Shown piece after piece: positions 34,435-46,238 of a stretch of DNA of 64,000 bases. Every line of letters starts with the position of its first letter. Positions within the stretch are counted from its first letter, which is position 1. The notes under the pieces were generated by a model, which was not told where the DNA came from, ran no database searches, and was given only the letters and a program-made list of their open reading frames with translations. Position numbers and translations under genes: made by a program. Origin of the DNA: Marinobacterium iners (GTDB lineage: Bacteria > Pseudomonadota > Gammaproteobacteria > Pseudomonadales > Balneatricaceae); NCBI RefSeq assembly GCF_017310015.1, contig NZ_CP022297.1:2666001-2730000 (forward strand), read 5' to 3'.

Positions 34435-36112
34435 CAAAAATCAGTTGCGTGCAGTCGCGCAGCTTTTAGGAGCTCAGTCTTTCGTTAATCGCGCTCAGAT
34501 TATTGTTGAAGTATCCCTTTTAGCGACTTGGGCGTGCTGGTCGTATAAGCAGTTTGGGGATGTTGCGTTCCATGAGCAGCAGCCAGACATACAGTATGCC
34601 TACAAAGACATGTCCAATCGTTACCCTGCTGGACACGTCTTTACTCAATCACGCCTATATGAAGTATGTCCTACCCCCCTTATTAACCAGGTTGTAGAGC
34701 GGCTGAACATGCTGGACTGGGCAGACAGTTTAGAGTGTATCGAATACCTGCTAGAAGTCGTGCGTGAATTTGAACCAGATGAACCGTACTACTTACTCTC
34801 TGATGCACTGGGCTCCCTAATGGCAGATCTCGTTCGGCCAGTCATTGCCTCTGATCGCGTTTGTACAACTGCTCTTTACCACGGCATGAGCTTGGCTGCC
34901 TTGCCAAACCTGAAGGGAACCGGCTCAATTCTTGTGCGTGTGAAAGAAGCCAGTCCGTTTCATGTTGCAGTCTGCGCCCTGTTGGAAACTCCTCTGGAGG
35001 AGGTAAGCAGCGTGTACAACTCGGCTTCTGACTCAGCCAGTTACATTATTTCAGTACCTCCTTTGGGAGCTGCTATAGAAAGTGATTCCTATCGTTTCTC
35101 CCACGAGGCAGGGGTTTATCGTGCAGCGAAGGAAATGGAAAGTCGAGCGGTTGTTCTGGTCCCGCCGAGCTTTTTATTCCAGCGCTCATCATCAGCGATC
35201 CGTGAACTGCTGATTGAAGATAATCTGCTCGAAGCTGTCATTGGTTTTCCGAAAGGTCAGTTGGATTTTGCAGCTGCTCCACCTGTCTTGCTGGTCCTTG
35301 ATAAGCACCGTGAGAAGGGTGATCCAATCCAGTTTTACGGGCTGGACACGATACTTACCTCTGAAAAATACCGTGATTTAGTCGCTGCCGTGCATGATCG
35401 TGCACCAGGTAGCCACGGAGTCTTAGGAACACTGGATCAGGTTCGTGAAAAAAGCTATGACCTGACTGTGAATCGTTACTTCTTAGACGATGCAACCGCG
35501 GCCATCGATGCATTGGAAGATACGGTTTCACTAGATGGCGTTGCCGATATCATCCGAGCACAGAGCCTGAAGTCAGAGCCAGCACAGCCAAGTGAACCGG
35601 ATTCATATATAGAAGTTGCGATAAAGGACATTGATGAATCGGGGCAGCTTTGTTCACCTGACAAGTGCATCAAGGTCGATCAGAAGCAACAGAAGCGGGT
35701 TAACAGTCAACGATTAAAGGCAGGCGATATATTGCTGGCCATCAAAGGTACAGTCGGCCGCGTTGCTCTGATCGGGGACAACTGCGGCACTAATTGGATT
35801 GCTGGACAGGCCTTCGTGATCATTCGTCCGAAGAAAACAGTCTCAGGCATCTACCTGTATCGCTTCTTGTCTTCAGACCTAGTGCAGCAATATCTCGCTG
35901 AGCGGGCAACAGGTGTGGCTATGAAGATGCTGAAGGCTGCAGATGTGGCTGATATACCTATACCTTTGATGAGTGCAAGCACCCAGGCCCAGGTCGAGCG
36001 GAATTACCGGGCTATTCAAGACGAATATGCCGCTATACATGAGCATTACGACACAATCCGTCGCTTGAAGTCCGAATACTGGACATTGAACACAGAACAG
36101 GGAGCGTCATAA
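34421..36112 (+). CDS. Degenerate N6-adenine methylase fused to a type I specificity domain
   Basis: 563 residues from the ATG at 34421, which has AGGAGG 5 bases upstream. The N-terminal ~370 residues follow HsdM: the helical segment FEPDEPYYLLSDALGSLMADL, and VVLVPPSFLFQRSSSAIRELL followed by LLEAVIGFPKGQ ... LLVLDK. The SAM motif DPxxGSG is not recognisable, and the NPPF catalytic motif is replaced by VPPLG, so methylation activity is unlikely. From about residue 395 a Methylase_S-type target recognition domain follows (VNSQRLKAGDILLAIKGTVGRVALI), then a C-terminal helix. It lies just before a complete hsdMS. It may recognise DNA, regulate the complex, or be a remnant of a type IIG-like enzyme. 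Confidence 0.75.
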   Translation: MQHTNKNQLRAVAQLLGAQSFVNRAQIIVEVSLLATWACWSYKQFGDVAFHEQQPDIQYAYKDMSNRYPAGHVFTQSRLYEVCPTPLINQVVERLNMLDWADSLECIEYLLEVVREFEPDEPYYLLSDALGSLMADLVRPVIASDRVCTTALYHGMSLAALPNLKGTGSILVRVKEASPFHVAVCALLETPLEEVSSVYNSASDSASYIISVPPLGAAIESDSYRFSHEAGVYRAAKEMESRAVVLVPPSFLFQRSSSAIRELLIEDNLLEAVIGFPKGQLDFAAAPPVLLVLDKHREKGDPIQFYGLDTILTSEKYRDLVAAVHDRAPGSHGVLGTLDQVREKSYDLTVNRYFLDDATAAIDALEDTVSLDGVADIIRAQSLKSEPAQPSEPDSYIEVAIKDIDESGQLCSPDKCIKVDQKQQKRVNSQRLKAGDILLAIKGTVGRVALIGDNCGTNWIAGQAFVIIRPKKTVSGIYLYRFLSSDLVQQYLAERATGVAMKMLKAADVADIPIPLMSASTQAQVERNYRAIQDEYAAIHEHYDTIRRLKSEYWTLNTEQGAS

Positions 36113-36113
36113 C

Positions 36114-37829
36114 GTGACTACATCTTCTAATCATGAACAGCAATTCCTGAATGACCTGGATGCCAAGCTGTGGAAGGCTGCTGATAAGCTGCGCTCCAAC
36201 CTGGATGCCGCAAACTACAAGCACGTGGTACTGGGACTGATCTTCCTCAAGTACGTCTCCGATGCCTTCGAGGAGCGTCAGGAGTCTCTGCTGGAGCTGT
36301 TCAAGACCGACGCCGACGACAACATCTACTACCTCCCCCGTGACGACTTCGACAGCGATGAGGATTACCAGCAGGCGCTGCGCGACGAGCTGGAAGTGCT
36401 GGACTACTATCGTGAAGCCAACGTGTTCTGGGTGCCCAAAGCGGCTCGCTGGAGCACGCTAAAGGAGAAAGCGGTACTGCCGATGGGGACAGTGCTCTGG
36501 CAGAACGATGCCGGTAAAGACGTGAAGCTGAGCTCTATATCGTGGTTGGTCGACAATGCACTGGAAGAGATTGAGCGCAGCAACGCCAAACTCAAGGGCA
36601 TCCTGAACCGTATCAGTCAGTACCAGCTGGACAACGACAAGCTACTGGGACTGATCAACACCTTCTCCGACACGTCGTTCACCAAGCCGTTGTACAACGG
36701 CAAGTCGCTGAGCCTGCACAGCAAGGACATCCTCGGCCATGTGTATGAGTACTTCCTTGGCCAGTTCGCACTGGCAGAGGGCAAGCAAGGTGGCCAGTAT
36801 TACACCCCCAAGAGCATCGTGACCCTGATCGTCGAGATGCTGGAGCCTTACAGCGGGCGTGTCTACGACCCGGCCATGGGCTCTGGCGGTTTCTTCGTCT
36901 CCAGCGACAAGTTCATTGAGGAGCACGCCAAGGAGCAGCATTACGACGCCGCCGAGCAGAAGAAACACATCTCCGTCTACGGGCAGGAGTCCAACCCCAC
37001 CACATGGAAGCTGGCCGCCATGAACATGGCGATTCGGGGCATCGACTTCAACTTCGGCAAAAAGAACGATGACACCTTTACTGGTGATCAACACCCAGAT
37101 CTGCGTGCCGACTTCGTAATGGCCAACCCGCCGTTCAACACGAAAGACTGGTGGAGCGAGTCACTGGCCGAAGATGCACGCTGGAAGTATGGCACACCGC
37201 CCAAGAGCAACGCCAACTTCGCATGGATGCAGCACATGCTGCACCACCTTGCCCCCACCGGCAGCATGGCACTGCTATTGGCCAACGGTTCCATGAGTTC
37301 CAACACCAACAACGAGGGCGAGATTCGCAAGCGCCTGATCAAAGAAGACCTTGTCGAGTGCATGGTCGCCCTGCCGGGGCAGTTGTTCACCAACACCCAG
37401 ATCCCCGCCTGTATCTGGTTTCTGACCAAGGACAAGTCCGGTAAAGACGGTAAAAAGCGTGACCGCCGCGACGAGGTGCTGTTCATCGACGCCCGCAACC
37501 TCGGCTACATGCGTGACCGCGTACTGCGTGACTTCACCGCTGACGACATCCGCAAGGTGGCCGACACCTTCCATGCGTGGCAGCGTGGTGAAGCGTACGA
37601 AGACGTTGCCGGTTACTGTGCAACAGTCGACTTCCAGCAGATCGAAAAACACGACTTCGTGCTAACACCGGGTCGCTACGTCGGTGCGCCCGATCAGGAA
37701 GACGACGGCGAGCCCTTCGCGGAGAAGATGGCACGGCTGACCGAACAGCTGCGGGTGCAGTTTGCTGAGAGTGAACGGCTGGAGGCTGAGATCAAGCGGA
37801 ATCTGGGAGGGTTGGGGTATGAGCTCTAA
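36114..37829 (+). CDS. hsdM: Type I restriction-modification methylase subunit HsdM
   Basis: 571 residues with GTG start, one base past the upstream stop. HsdM_N helical domain at the N-terminus, then the N6-adenine methylase core: GGQYYTPKSIV, SAM motif I YDPAMGSGGFF near residues 250-260, catalytic MANPPFN near 335-341, and VECMVALPGQLF. All key motifs are intact, unlike the upstream homologue. With HsdS it methylates the target sequence; with HsdR it forms the restriction complex. The 3' end overlaps hsdS by 11 bp. Confidence 0.96.
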   Translation: MTTSSNHEQQFLNDLDAKLWKAADKLRSNLDAANYKHVVLGLIFLKYVSDAFEERQESLLELFKTDADDNIYYLPRDDFDSDEDYQQALRDELEVLDYYREANVFWVPKAARWSTLKEKAVLPMGTVLWQNDAGKDVKLSSISWLVDNALEEIERSNAKLKGILNRISQYQLDNDKLLGLINTFSDTSFTKPLYNGKSLSLHSKDILGHVYEYFLGQFALAEGKQGGQYYTPKSIVTLIVEMLEPYSGRVYDPAMGSGGFFVSSDKFIEEHAKEQHYDAAEQKKHISVYGQESNPTTWKLAAMNMAIRGIDFNFGKKNDDTFTGDQHPDLRADFVMANPPFNTKDWWSESLAEDARWKYGTPPKSNANFAWMQHMLHHLAPTGSMALLLANGSMSSNTNNEGEIRKRLIKEDLVECMVALPGQLFTNTQIPACIWFLTKDKSGKDGKKRDRRDEVLFIDARNLGYMRDRVLRDFTADDIRKVADTFHAWQRGEAYEDVAGYCATVDFQQIEKHDFVLTPGRYVGAPDQEDDGEPFAEKMARLTEQLRVQFAESERLEAEIKRNLGGLGYEL

Positions 37830-39363
37830 TACGTTCCCTGCTCACTGGCAAGTGATGCCGTTAGCTGAGGCAGTTGAGGCTCTCATTGATTACCGTGGCA
37901 AGACACCCAAGAAGACCGATAGCGGAATTCCTTTGGTTACAGCGAAAATCGTCAAAGGCGGCACCTTGTCACCGGCGACGGAATACATCGCGGAAGAAAA
38001 CTATGAGTCATGGATGGTTCGAGGCTTGCCTGAAGTCGGAGATGTCGTAGTTACCACGGAGGCACCACTTGGAGAAGTTGCCCAATTAACAGATGCTAAT
38101 GTTGCACTTGCCCAAAGAATAGTTACCCTTCGGGGAGCTAAAGGCCTTCTGCTCAATGACTACCTGCGTTATGCGATGCAAGGCAGTTATGTCCAAGGAC
38201 AACTCGAATCGAGAGCATCTGGCTCTACCGTCAAGGGAATCAAGCAAAGCGAATTACGCAAGGTGCTGTTACCGATTCCGTCCCTGCAAGAGCAAGGTTC
38301 AATCGCAACGTGCCTGAAAGCCATTGACGACAAAATCCAGCTCAACCACCGGATCAACCAGACCCTCGAACAGATGGCGCAGGCGATATTCAGAAGCTGG
38401 TTCGTCGACTTCGAGCCGGTCAAGGCCAAGATTGCGGCCCGTGAGCGTTGGCATGCCCTGCAACCCGAGAACGAGTCCGCTTCGCCCGTCTGCTATGCAG
38501 GTGAACTGAAAGGTGAGCTCATCACCGTTGACCTAGACACCTACATGAACCTCGCCGCCATGCAGGTAATCTCCGGTAAGGACGCTGGCCAGCTGACCCA
38601 GATGCAGGCCGAACAGCCGGAGCGGTACGCCGAACTGCGCGCTACAGCCAAACTCTTCCCCTCCGCCATGCAGGACAGTGAGCTGGGTGATATACCGGAG
38701 GGGTGGGAGGTTGTACGTCTCGCCTCTCTGACCGACACAGTGACCAAAGGGACAACCCCCCGAAAACCAGAAATAGCAGCTGCTGAAGATTCGGCCACGG
38801 TCCTATTCATCAAGGTAAAGGACATTGCTGATAATGGTGAAATCTTACGAGAGGGCTTAGAACTCATTCCACGGTCCATCCACACCGCCCCGCTCAAGCG
38901 CTCGATTCTTGAGACTGATGACGTTCTATTCTCGATTGCGGGGACTATAGGTCGAGTTGCCATAGTTGATGCTGAGCTACATGATTGCAACACAAACCAA
39001 GCGGTGGGAATCATTCGACTCAATGACAAGGCAGCCCACTTACCGCTTATTTGGCAGACGTTAAAGTCTCAACGAGTCCAAGATGATATTGCCTCGAAGG
39101 TTGTCCAAGGTGTTCAAGCTAACGCTAGCTTAGCCAACCTCAAAGACATTCAAGTCATAATGCCAACAGAGGCATTGGTCAGGCGAAGTAAGGAAGCGTT
39201 GGGTTCGGTGCTCCGCCAGATAACGACCAACCAAGCTCAAAACCGCCTCTTAGGGCAGGTTAGAGACGCTATCCTTCCCAAACTACTGTCCGGCGAGCTG
39301 ACCCTGCCCTACACCGAAGTCACTCAAGCCGAGCTACAGGACGTTGCCAATGCCGCAGTCTAA
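37819..39363 (+). CDS. hsdS: Type I restriction-modification specificity subunit HsdS
   Basis: 514 residues from MSSNTFPAHW, with GGGAGG upstream. It has two target-recognition domains, each starting with a W...(P/V)L motif (HWQVMPLAEAVEALIDYRGKTP near residue 9 and GWEVVRLASLTDTVTKGTTP near 295). Each is followed by a conserved helical spacer (LPIPSLQEQGSIATCLKAIDDKI). The two TRDs read the two halves of a split target site. The target cannot be deduced. The start overlaps hsdM and the end overlaps the Fic gene by 14 bp. Confidence 0.94.
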   Translation: MSSNTFPAHWQVMPLAEAVEALIDYRGKTPKKTDSGIPLVTAKIVKGGTLSPATEYIAEENYESWMVRGLPEVGDVVVTTEAPLGEVAQLTDANVALAQRIVTLRGAKGLLLNDYLRYAMQGSYVQGQLESRASGSTVKGIKQSELRKVLLPIPSLQEQGSIATCLKAIDDKIQLNHRINQTLEQMAQAIFRSWFVDFEPVKAKIAARERWHALQPENESASPVCYAGELKGELITVDLDTYMNLAAMQVISGKDAGQLTQMQAEQPERYAELRATAKLFPSAMQDSELGDIPEGWEVVRLASLTDTVTKGTTPRKPEIAAAEDSATVLFIKVKDIADNGEILREGLELIPRSIHTAPLKRSILETDDVLFSIAGTIGRVAIVDAELHDCNTNQAVGIIRLNDKAAHLPLIWQTLKSQRVQDDIASKVVQGVQANASLANLKDIQVIMPTEALVRRSKEALGSVLRQITTNQAQNRLLGQVRDAILPKLLSGELTLPYTEVTQAELQDVANAAV

Positions 39364-40342
39364 CCAGCAACAGGTTCACCTGTTCATCTCACAGGACGGC
39401 CAAGCTCAGCTTGAAGTCGCACTGGATCAGGAAACCGTCTGGCTCAGTCAGGCACAGATGGCCGAGCTGTTTGGCACCAAGCGCCCAGCCATCACCAAGC
39501 ACTTGAGCAACATCTACAAAAGCGGTGAACTAGACCAGCAGACCACGTGTTCCATTTTGGAACACATGGCCGAACACGGTCAGCGCTACCGTACCAAGCA
39601 CTACAACTTGGACGCCATCATCTCGGTGGGGTATCGCGTCAACTCACTGCGCGCCACCCAGTTCCGCCAATGGGCTACCAGCGTGCTCAAACAGTATCTG
39701 GTGCAGGGCTATACGCTGAACCAGAAGCGGCTGGCCGAGCGAGGCGTCGAGTTTGAACAGGCGGTAGCACTGCTGTCACGCACGCTCAGCAACCAGCAGC
39801 TGATCGCCCCATCCGGTGAGGCTGTTGTACAAGTGATCAGCGACTACGCCCGTTCGTGGAGCCTGCTGCAAGGGTATGACGAGCAGAGCCTGAGCGACGT
39901 TGGTGTGCGTCAGGACAGCATGCAGCCGCTGGCACTGGATGACGTGCTGGACGCGATTGCTGCGCTTAAGCAGACGCTGATCGCCAAAGACGAAGCCACG
40001 GAACTGTTCGGCAAGCTGCGCGGTGACGGGCTGGCATCGGCGCTGGCCACCATCGAACAAGGCTTCGGCGATGAGCTGTTCTACCCCAACGTGGCCAGCC
40101 GCGCTGCCCACCTGCTGTACTTCGTGATCAAGAACCACCCGCTGGCCGACGGCAACAAGCGCAGCGGTTCCTTTCTGTTTCTCTGGTATTTGCGCCTGAA
40201 CCAACACCTGCTGGCACGCCCGGTGGAACAGCTAATCAACGACAACACACTGGTAGCACTGGCCCTACTGGTTGCCGAGAGCCTACCGGACCAGAAAGAA
40301 TTGATGATTCGCCTGATTGAGCACTTTATCCTGCTCAAGTAG
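39350..40342 (+). CDS. RhuM-Fic/Doc fusion protein
   Basis: 330 residues from the ATG at 39350, inside the end of hsdS. The N-terminal half is a RhuM-like virulence domain (VWLSQAQMAELFGTKRPAITKHLSNIYKSGEL, YNLDAIISVGYRVNS). The C-terminal half is a Fic/Doc domain with the catalytic loop IKNHPLADGNKRSGSFLF. The HxLxDGNKR form matches the Doc-like class, which transfers a phosphate or AMP group to a protein. RhuM-Fic proteins are recurrent accessories in type I restriction operons, but their target is not established here. Possible roles are modifying a subunit or acting as a toxin if the system is disturbed (inference). Confidence 0.88.
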   Translation: MPQSNQQQVHLFISQDGQAQLEVALDQETVWLSQAQMAELFGTKRPAITKHLSNIYKSGELDQQTTCSILEHMAEHGQRYRTKHYNLDAIISVGYRVNSLRATQFRQWATSVLKQYLVQGYTLNQKRLAERGVEFEQAVALLSRTLSNQQLIAPSGEAVVQVISDYARSWSLLQGYDEQSLSDVGVRQDSMQPLALDDVLDAIAALKQTLIAKDEATELFGKLRGDGLASALATIEQGFGDELFYPNVASRAAHLLYFVIKNHPLADGNKRSGSFLFLWYLRLNQHLLARPVEQLINDNTLVALALLVAESLPDQKELMIRLIEHFILLK

Positions 40343-40367
40343 GCATGACCGACCAAGGGAATGACTG

Positions 40368-43523
<3,156 letters not shown>

Positions 43524-43539
43524 GCTTTATTCCAGCTGA

Positions 43540-43601
43540 TGTCAGGTATTTGGGCGCTTATGGCAGGCTTTTTTGTCCCGATTACGCCCGGACACCTGAC
43601 A
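43540..43601. repeat. Interrupted inverted repeat downstream of hsdR
   Basis: TGTCAGGT (43540-43547) and ACCTGACA (43594-43601) form perfect outer arms, with GGGCG and CGCCC further in. It lies 16 bases after the hsdR stop and may be a large transcript-end structure; the inner GGCAGGCTTTTTTG resembles a short terminator segment. Confidence 0.4.
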
Positions 43602-43617
43602 AAACGCCTGGTGATGG

Positions 43618-43934
43618 GTAAGCGTCCGGTGAACCCATCTTGAGCTCAACAGGCTGACCATCCGATAGTGTCCACTTATTTTTAAGTGGACACTAGCAAT
43701 GACCTCATTAAGAGTATCCCAAGCCCCACGTACACGCCGTCATTTTTCGCCCGCTTTCAAGGCCGAGATCGTGGCGCAATGCCGCCAGCCGAACGTATCC
43801 GTTTCACGGATTGCACTGGATAATGGCCTTAACGCCAACATGGTACGGCGCTGGATGCGAGAAGCCGAACGCGCCAATACACCGCTCCCGATGCCATACA
43901 CAGATCCGCATTGATGCGTATAATTGGCGGTTAC
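43618..43934 (+). mobile_element. Internally deleted IS66-family element
   Basis: 317 bp. The left end GTAAGCGTCC (43618) and right end GGCGGTTAC (ending 43934) are IS66-type termini. Between them only a tnpA-like gene remains; tnpB and tnpC are absent. Flanking octamers GGTGATGG and GGTAAATA are not identical. A 13-bp-arm hairpin (TAGTGTCCACTTA-TTTT-TAAGTGGACACTA, about 43,665-43,694) precedes the gene. It is not a copy of the three larger IS66 elements in this window. Confidence 0.6.
43699..43914 (+). CDS. IS66-type TnpA, orphan and probably truncated
   Basis: 71 residues with the IS66 Orf1 helix-turn-helix pattern (RRHFSPAFKAEIVAQCRQPNVSVSRIALDNGLNANMVRRWMREAE). Typical members run longer. 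Here the frame ends soon after the HTH, where the element has lost the remainder of the operon. It may still encode a DNA-binding protein recognising its own ends. Confidence 0.75.
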   Translation: MTSLRVSQAPRTRRHFSPAFKAEIVAQCRQPNVSVSRIALDNGLNANMVRRWMREAERANTPLPMPYTDPH

Positions 43935-44019
43935 GGTAAATACACCCGACCAGGGCGCCGATGGCGGTTGGACAGGGTGAGCGGTATGATTCCCAAAAGT
44001 CAGTTTTGGGAGCCTAATA

Positions 44020-44301
44020 GTGTCTCGACCCACCAAATACGTTTCTGAGCCCGTCCTGGCTTCGCTGATCGATGCCGGCTCCATCCTTGATGTGTTCCTG
44101 GTTGAAGACCCGGATGGGCTGTTCCATATCGTCGCCCGCTCCACCAATGGTACGGACCACCGGCTGGAAAAGAAACGCGGCGGTGCCCGCACCTTCAAAT
44201 CACTCAACGCAGCGGCCGGCTTGATCCGAACCATGGGTATCAGCCGGATGCGGTTGCATATGTGTGAATTCGCGCCTGGCAATATCCCGTTACTGCGCTG
44301 A
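44020..44301 (+). CDS. ParC-family partition-associated protein
   Basis: 93 residues with GTG start. RPTKYVSEPVLASLIDAGSI at the N-terminus and ARTFKSLNAAAGLIRTMGI near the C-terminus resemble the small ParC-family proteins found next to partition genes on proteobacterial plasmids (recognised from memory, moderate certainty). Here it stands about 2.7 kb from the parA-like gene. No biochemical role can be read from the sequence. Confidence 0.5.
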   Translation: MSRPTKYVSEPVLASLIDAGSILDVFLVEDPDGLFHIVARSTNGTDHRLEKKRGGARTFKSLNAAAGLIRTMGISRMRLHMCEFAPGNIPLLR

Positions 44302-44312
44302 CGCAAGCGTAG

Positions 44313-44441
44313 GCTGTGTGGACCATGGTCGGGAAGGACGGCAAGGCCTATCACCCGAAAGAGTGGTTTTCGGTGCCGCTGGATGCCACCAGGGCAGTGG
44401 TGATATTGGTTGACGACTTTGTAAAATATACGTACATTTAA
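44313..44441 (+). pseudogene. C-terminal remnant resembling a T5orf172/GIY-YIG protein
   Basis: A short frame between stops encodes MVGKDGKAYHPKEWFSVPLDATRAVV and then VDDFVKYTYI. The VGKDGK.Y.P.EWF.VPL pattern recalls the C-terminal end of T5orf172-domain (GIY-YIG-related) plasmid proteins. Nothing upstream supplies the rest of the gene, so this is probably a leftover. Confidence 0.4.
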
Positions 44442-44491
44442 GTCACGACTCACCCCTTGCTGGAGCATTAGGTTGCTACTAGCTTGGGGCG

Positions 44492-44518
44492 AAAAAACCG
44501 CCCTCGTGGCGGTTTTTT
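44492..44518. terminator. Bidirectional rho-independent terminator
   Basis: AAAAAACCGCC-CTCGT-GGCGGTTTTTT: an 11-bp stem with T tracts on both strands. It insulates the NYN-domain gene from the upstream debris and argues that this gene starts after it. Confidence 0.85.
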
Positions 44519-44558
44519 CATTTTAGGCCAGTCTCTCCTCCGCAGGATGCACCGTTTC

Positions 44559-45233
44559 ATGAGAACAAACTTCTACGTTGATGGGTACAACCTCTATTAC
44601 GGCTGTCTGAAACACACTCCTTACAAGTGGCTTGATCAAAAAGCCCTCCTCGTTGACCATATCCTGCACTCCCAAGACCCAAAGGCTGAATTGGGAGTGA
44701 TCAAGTTTTTCACCGCTGATGTAAAAGCGAAGGTCGCATCACAGGGACAGAGAGCCCAGATTGCACAGCAAAATTACCACAAGGCTCTTGAGCTCCTGTA
44801 CCCTGGGAAAATTGACATCATAAAAGGCTACTACAGCCTTGAAAGAGCTAACCTTCCCGTGTTTAAGATTCCACCAGACAAGACGGACCGGGTTACTGTC
44901 TGGCGGTTAGAAGAGAAGCAAACGGATGTAAATATCGCGATTGAAGCCTATCGAGATGTCAGTAAGAACCTGGCCCAACAGCTTGTGTTTGTCACTAATG
45001 ACTCCGATATAGAGCCATCATTGCGAGCAATTCGAGAGGATTTCGGAGACGCAGTGAGTATTGGAGTAATAGTGCCGAGGCGTAAGGACAATCACCGGGC
45101 ACCTACCGCGTCTTTGGGTAAGTACGCAAACTGGGTTAGAGGCTATATTTTGGAAGAAGAGCTGAAAAACTCACAGCTCCCTGAGCTGGTACCAACCCGG
45201 AAGAAGCCCATCAAGCGACCAGATTACTGGTAG
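44559..45233 (+). CDS. NYN-domain (PIN-like) protein, putative RNase
   Basis: 224 residues from MRTNFYVDGYNLYYG; the frame is open further upstream, through the terminator, but that part should not be used. The NYN fold carries the expected acidic residues: DGYNLYY at the N-terminus, KQTDVNIAIEAYRD near 140 and VTNDSDIEPSLRAI near 165. Such proteins are single-metal RNases of the PIN/NYN group. It lies alone in the plasmid-like region; its role there is unknown. Confidence 0.82.
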   Translation: MRTNFYVDGYNLYYGCLKHTPYKWLDQKALLVDHILHSQDPKAELGVIKFFTADVKAKVASQGQRAQIAQQNYHKALELLYPGKIDIIKGYYSLERANLPVFKIPPDKTDRVTVWRLEEKQTDVNIAIEAYRDVSKNLAQQLVFVTNDSDIEPSLRAIREDFGDAVSIGVIVPRRKDNHRAPTASLGKYANWVRGYILEEELKNSQLPELVPTRKKPIKRPDYW

Positions 45234-45248
45234 TAGCTATCAATAAGG

Positions 45249-45407
45249 TCATTTCTCTTCCAGCTCATGGCGTAGCCTTTCCGCCACACCGTTTGTCTTC
45301 AGGTGTTCCTGCATTTTGAGTACGTCTTGCTTCATTTCTTGTCGGAGCGATTCGATCTCAGGTTCGTCAATCTTCTTGGTGCTGAGAAGGCGGCTGACGC
45401 CTGATCA
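45249..45407 (-). pseudogene. 3' remnant of an unidentified gene
   Basis: The minus-strand frame from about 45,407 to the stop at 45,249 reads as a charged helical tail (EIESLRQEMKQDVLKMQEHL, then KTNGVAERLRHELEEK) without a suitable start. It is preceded by the 12-bp palindrome GCCTGATCAGGC (around 45,398-45,409). It looks like the end of a gene cut at that point. Confidence 0.35.
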
Positions 45408-45446
45408 GGCGACTTCGTCGTTTTTATATCCGGTCCATATCCCATT

Positions 45447-46166
45447 TCAGTTACATACCCTGCTGCGGGTTTGCGTCAGCCGGCGCTCTTCCGCTGGTGA
45501 TAGCTCCAACTTGTAGGTTTTCATGACGCGAGTGAATCGCAGGACGTACTGGCATTGGTTTGCCGGCGGTAGCCATTGATCGGGGCCTTTCGCGCCCTTC
45601 TGCCGGTTTAGGCTGGCTTCGACTGACAGCAGGTTTGCCGGGTCATTCGCAAAGCGTTCACGCTGGGCACGTGACCAGTTAGCTGCGCCGCGATCCCATG
45701 CCCATTTCAATGGCACTACGTGGTCGATATCGATGGCACTGGGGTCATGGATGACAGCACCGGTGAAGGGTGAAATCCAGCGACCTGCTACCACGCGGCA
45801 CTCACGTCCGGTCTTGAAGCGCACCTGTCCGGTCGATTGGGCGATCAGTGCCTCATGTCTTGAGTTCTGGCAGTCGCCGTCCGTGTCGGCCCATCCTCTG
45901 CCGAACTGTTCGCGGCTGTAGCCACTACCGCTCGTCGGTGCGTTGCTGGATGAGGCTGAGCTGCTGCTGTATCCCTTTGGCAAACGGCCACCGGCACGAA
46001 GACAAGCGTCCAGGGAATTGAACGGTTTGAAGCGTTTTGTTCGTTCATAATAGGAGCTGCTCTGATCGTGACAGATGCCGGAAGAGGATTGTTTGACGGT
46101 GGAAGCATTGCTGGTGGTTGCTATTGCGGCGGTCGCCGCCAGTATCAATGTAAAGCGTTTGAGCAT
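45447..46166 (-). CDS. Exported HNH nuclease (DUF1524/GmrSD-type domain)
   Basis: 239 residues. The signal peptide covers about residues 1-21 (MLKRFTLILAATAAIATTSNA). A Ser-rich linker (residues ~65-85) is followed by the nuclease domain with TDGDCQNSRHEAL, DIDHVVPLKWAWDRGA (HNH His), FANDPANLLSVEASLNRQKG (Asn and second His-equivalent) and the tail PDQWLPP. This is the common secreted DUF1524 nuclease found on plasmids and integrative elements. Its natural role (nutrition, competition or entry exclusion) is not established. Confidence 0.85.
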   Translation of the reverse strand: MLKRFTLILAATAAIATTSNASTVKQSSSGICHDQSSSYYERTKRFKPFNSLDACLRAGGRLPKGYSSSSASSSNAPTSGSGYSREQFGRGWADTDGDCQNSRHEALIAQSTGQVRFKTGRECRVVAGRWISPFTGAVIHDPSAIDIDHVVPLKWAWDRGAANWSRAQRERFANDPANLLSVEASLNRQKGAKGPDQWLPPANQCQYVLRFTRVMKTYKLELSPAEERRLTQTRSRVCN

Positions 46167-46238
46167 GAATCTTCCTTGAATCTATGCGGCTATGATCATA
46201 TGAGGCAATGATCATAGCTTCATTTGTGTTTTTGAAGT

